Positions 63,211 to 64,000 of a DNA stretch of 64,000 nt are shown here, piece by piece; position 1 is the first letter of the stretch, and each line of letters begins with the position of its first letter. This DNA is from Isoetes taiwanensis (Eukaryota > Streptophyta > Lycopodiopsida > Isoetales > Isoetaceae), in assembly GCA_021234155.1 (NCBI GenBank), contig JAJEKV010000025.1:5501310-5565309 (forward strand), in the 5' to 3' direction. The position numbers were made by a program, and so were the translations under genes. The notes under the pieces were generated by a model. It was given only the letters and a program-made list of their open reading frames with translations, was not told the DNA's origin and did not search any database.

Positions 63211-64000
63211 GTGTGAAAACCCTAGTGGAGGAAGATTGAGGGCCAATCTAGAGCAAAAGAACCAGCAGCAAGAGGCAAAGAAAGGCAGGATTTGGACGCA
63301 GGCCAGATATTAGACTTAATGTGAAGTGAATTTGTTGGCACAGCCAGGGGCAGACTTGGAAAATCGGACTGGGAATCAAACTGAGAAAGAAGCGCAGGAT
63401 ACTGTTGCCGGGTCGTTGTTGCAGGAATCGATGGCTAGCCAAGTCGTGGCTGTGGGCCGGGCCAAATTTGGGGTTGGGAAAGAAGGTCTTGACAGAAGCT
63501 TGTGCCAGGGGCTAAATTTCAGAACCAGAAAGAAAAGGGTCGTGACATGACTAAGCAACACGAATACCTGGCATGGCAGAGAAGTTGGAGCTGGGATCTA
63601 ACGCCTGGGTGGTGCTGGTAGATTTTCAGTCTGGAGCATGCTGTAATCAACAATGCTTTCTTTAATAAGAATTCTGTAAAAAAACAAATTTATTCTAAAT
63701 GGCAGCCACTTCTTTCATATTGCTCAACCTTTGAAAAGTTTCAATATGAAATTCTTGGCCACAGTTAGATGGCTTTGCTGCTCATATCACAAATTTATCT
63801 TATCTGGGAACCAAAAAATTCTCTCAGGTCTTCACAAATCCGACTCCAAAGAGTGGATTTAAAAGGTTCCACCAAAGCTAGAATAAAGGGGTGAAGCAAA
63901 TCGAATGCCAAGGCTAAAGAAACAAGGTGCTGCGCACGGAGGGTTGCCCTCCATGGCCATACCATAGGGTGAAGTGGCTTAAATCATAGTTCAAAGTCAT
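63211..64000. other. No supported gene
   Basis: Might include 5' untranslated sequence of LINE-C (minus strand). ORFs at 63248-63561 overlap on both strands and show no recognisable product. Confidence 0.4.

Overview
The window reads as intergenic, repeat-dominated nuclear DNA from a land plant with a large genome. The evidence is a Ty3-type LTR element primed by initiator tRNA-Met, L1-type LINEs with an RRM-type ORF1, spliced plant-like exons, an aquaporin remnant and multi-kilobase stretches without genes. A fern or other non-seed plant is my guess from general appearance only. Almost no gene in the window is clearly intact. No tRNA, rRNA, CRISPR array or bacterial operon was seen.

Layout. 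1-7.2 kb: low-coding DNA with several small tandem and palindromic repeats and one broken RNase H fragment. 7.2-29.3 kb: a four-element nest. The oldest layer is a minus-strand L1-type LINE (LINE-B). A second LINE (LINE-A) jumped into its zinc-knuckle region and left a readable target-site duplication. A 13-kb Ty3-type element then landed in the ORF2 C-terminal part of LINE-A. A 3.4-kb LTR element that carries only gag (TR-GAG type) split LINE-B at another point. 29.3-34.7 kb: no genes, plus a 476-bp foldback element. 34.7-47.4 kb: remnants and possible genes, namely half an aquaporin with NPC in place of NPA, a 45-residue secreted peptide ORF, a broken transposase-like gene, two unknown ORFs near a 196-bp direct repeat, and a spliced minus-strand gene with an FCP1-type phosphatase domain.

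48.0-61.5 kb is the most unusual part. About 13.5 kb lies between perfect 32-bp inverted repeats. The left half holds a frameshifted transposase-like gene. The right half holds a series of small gene units, mostly on the minus strand. At least three encode related short proteins (MASS... followed by ELPxDITLAVVMKRFKE), two of them with a TATA box. The units are separated by eight copies of a roughly 33-70 bp hairpin with arms like ATCACACGACGCC / GGCGTCGTGTGAT and unrelated loops, plus one lone half-site. I do not recognise this arrangement.

62.1-63.2 kb: a minus-strand LINE derivative (LINE-C) with ORF1 joined directly to the LINE 3' tail and no ORF2. The rest, to 64 kb, shows no gene.

A caution applies throughout. 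Most coding remnants are broken by 1-4 base indels rather than by substitutions. Some of the apparent decay could be consensus error in the assembly rather than biology.
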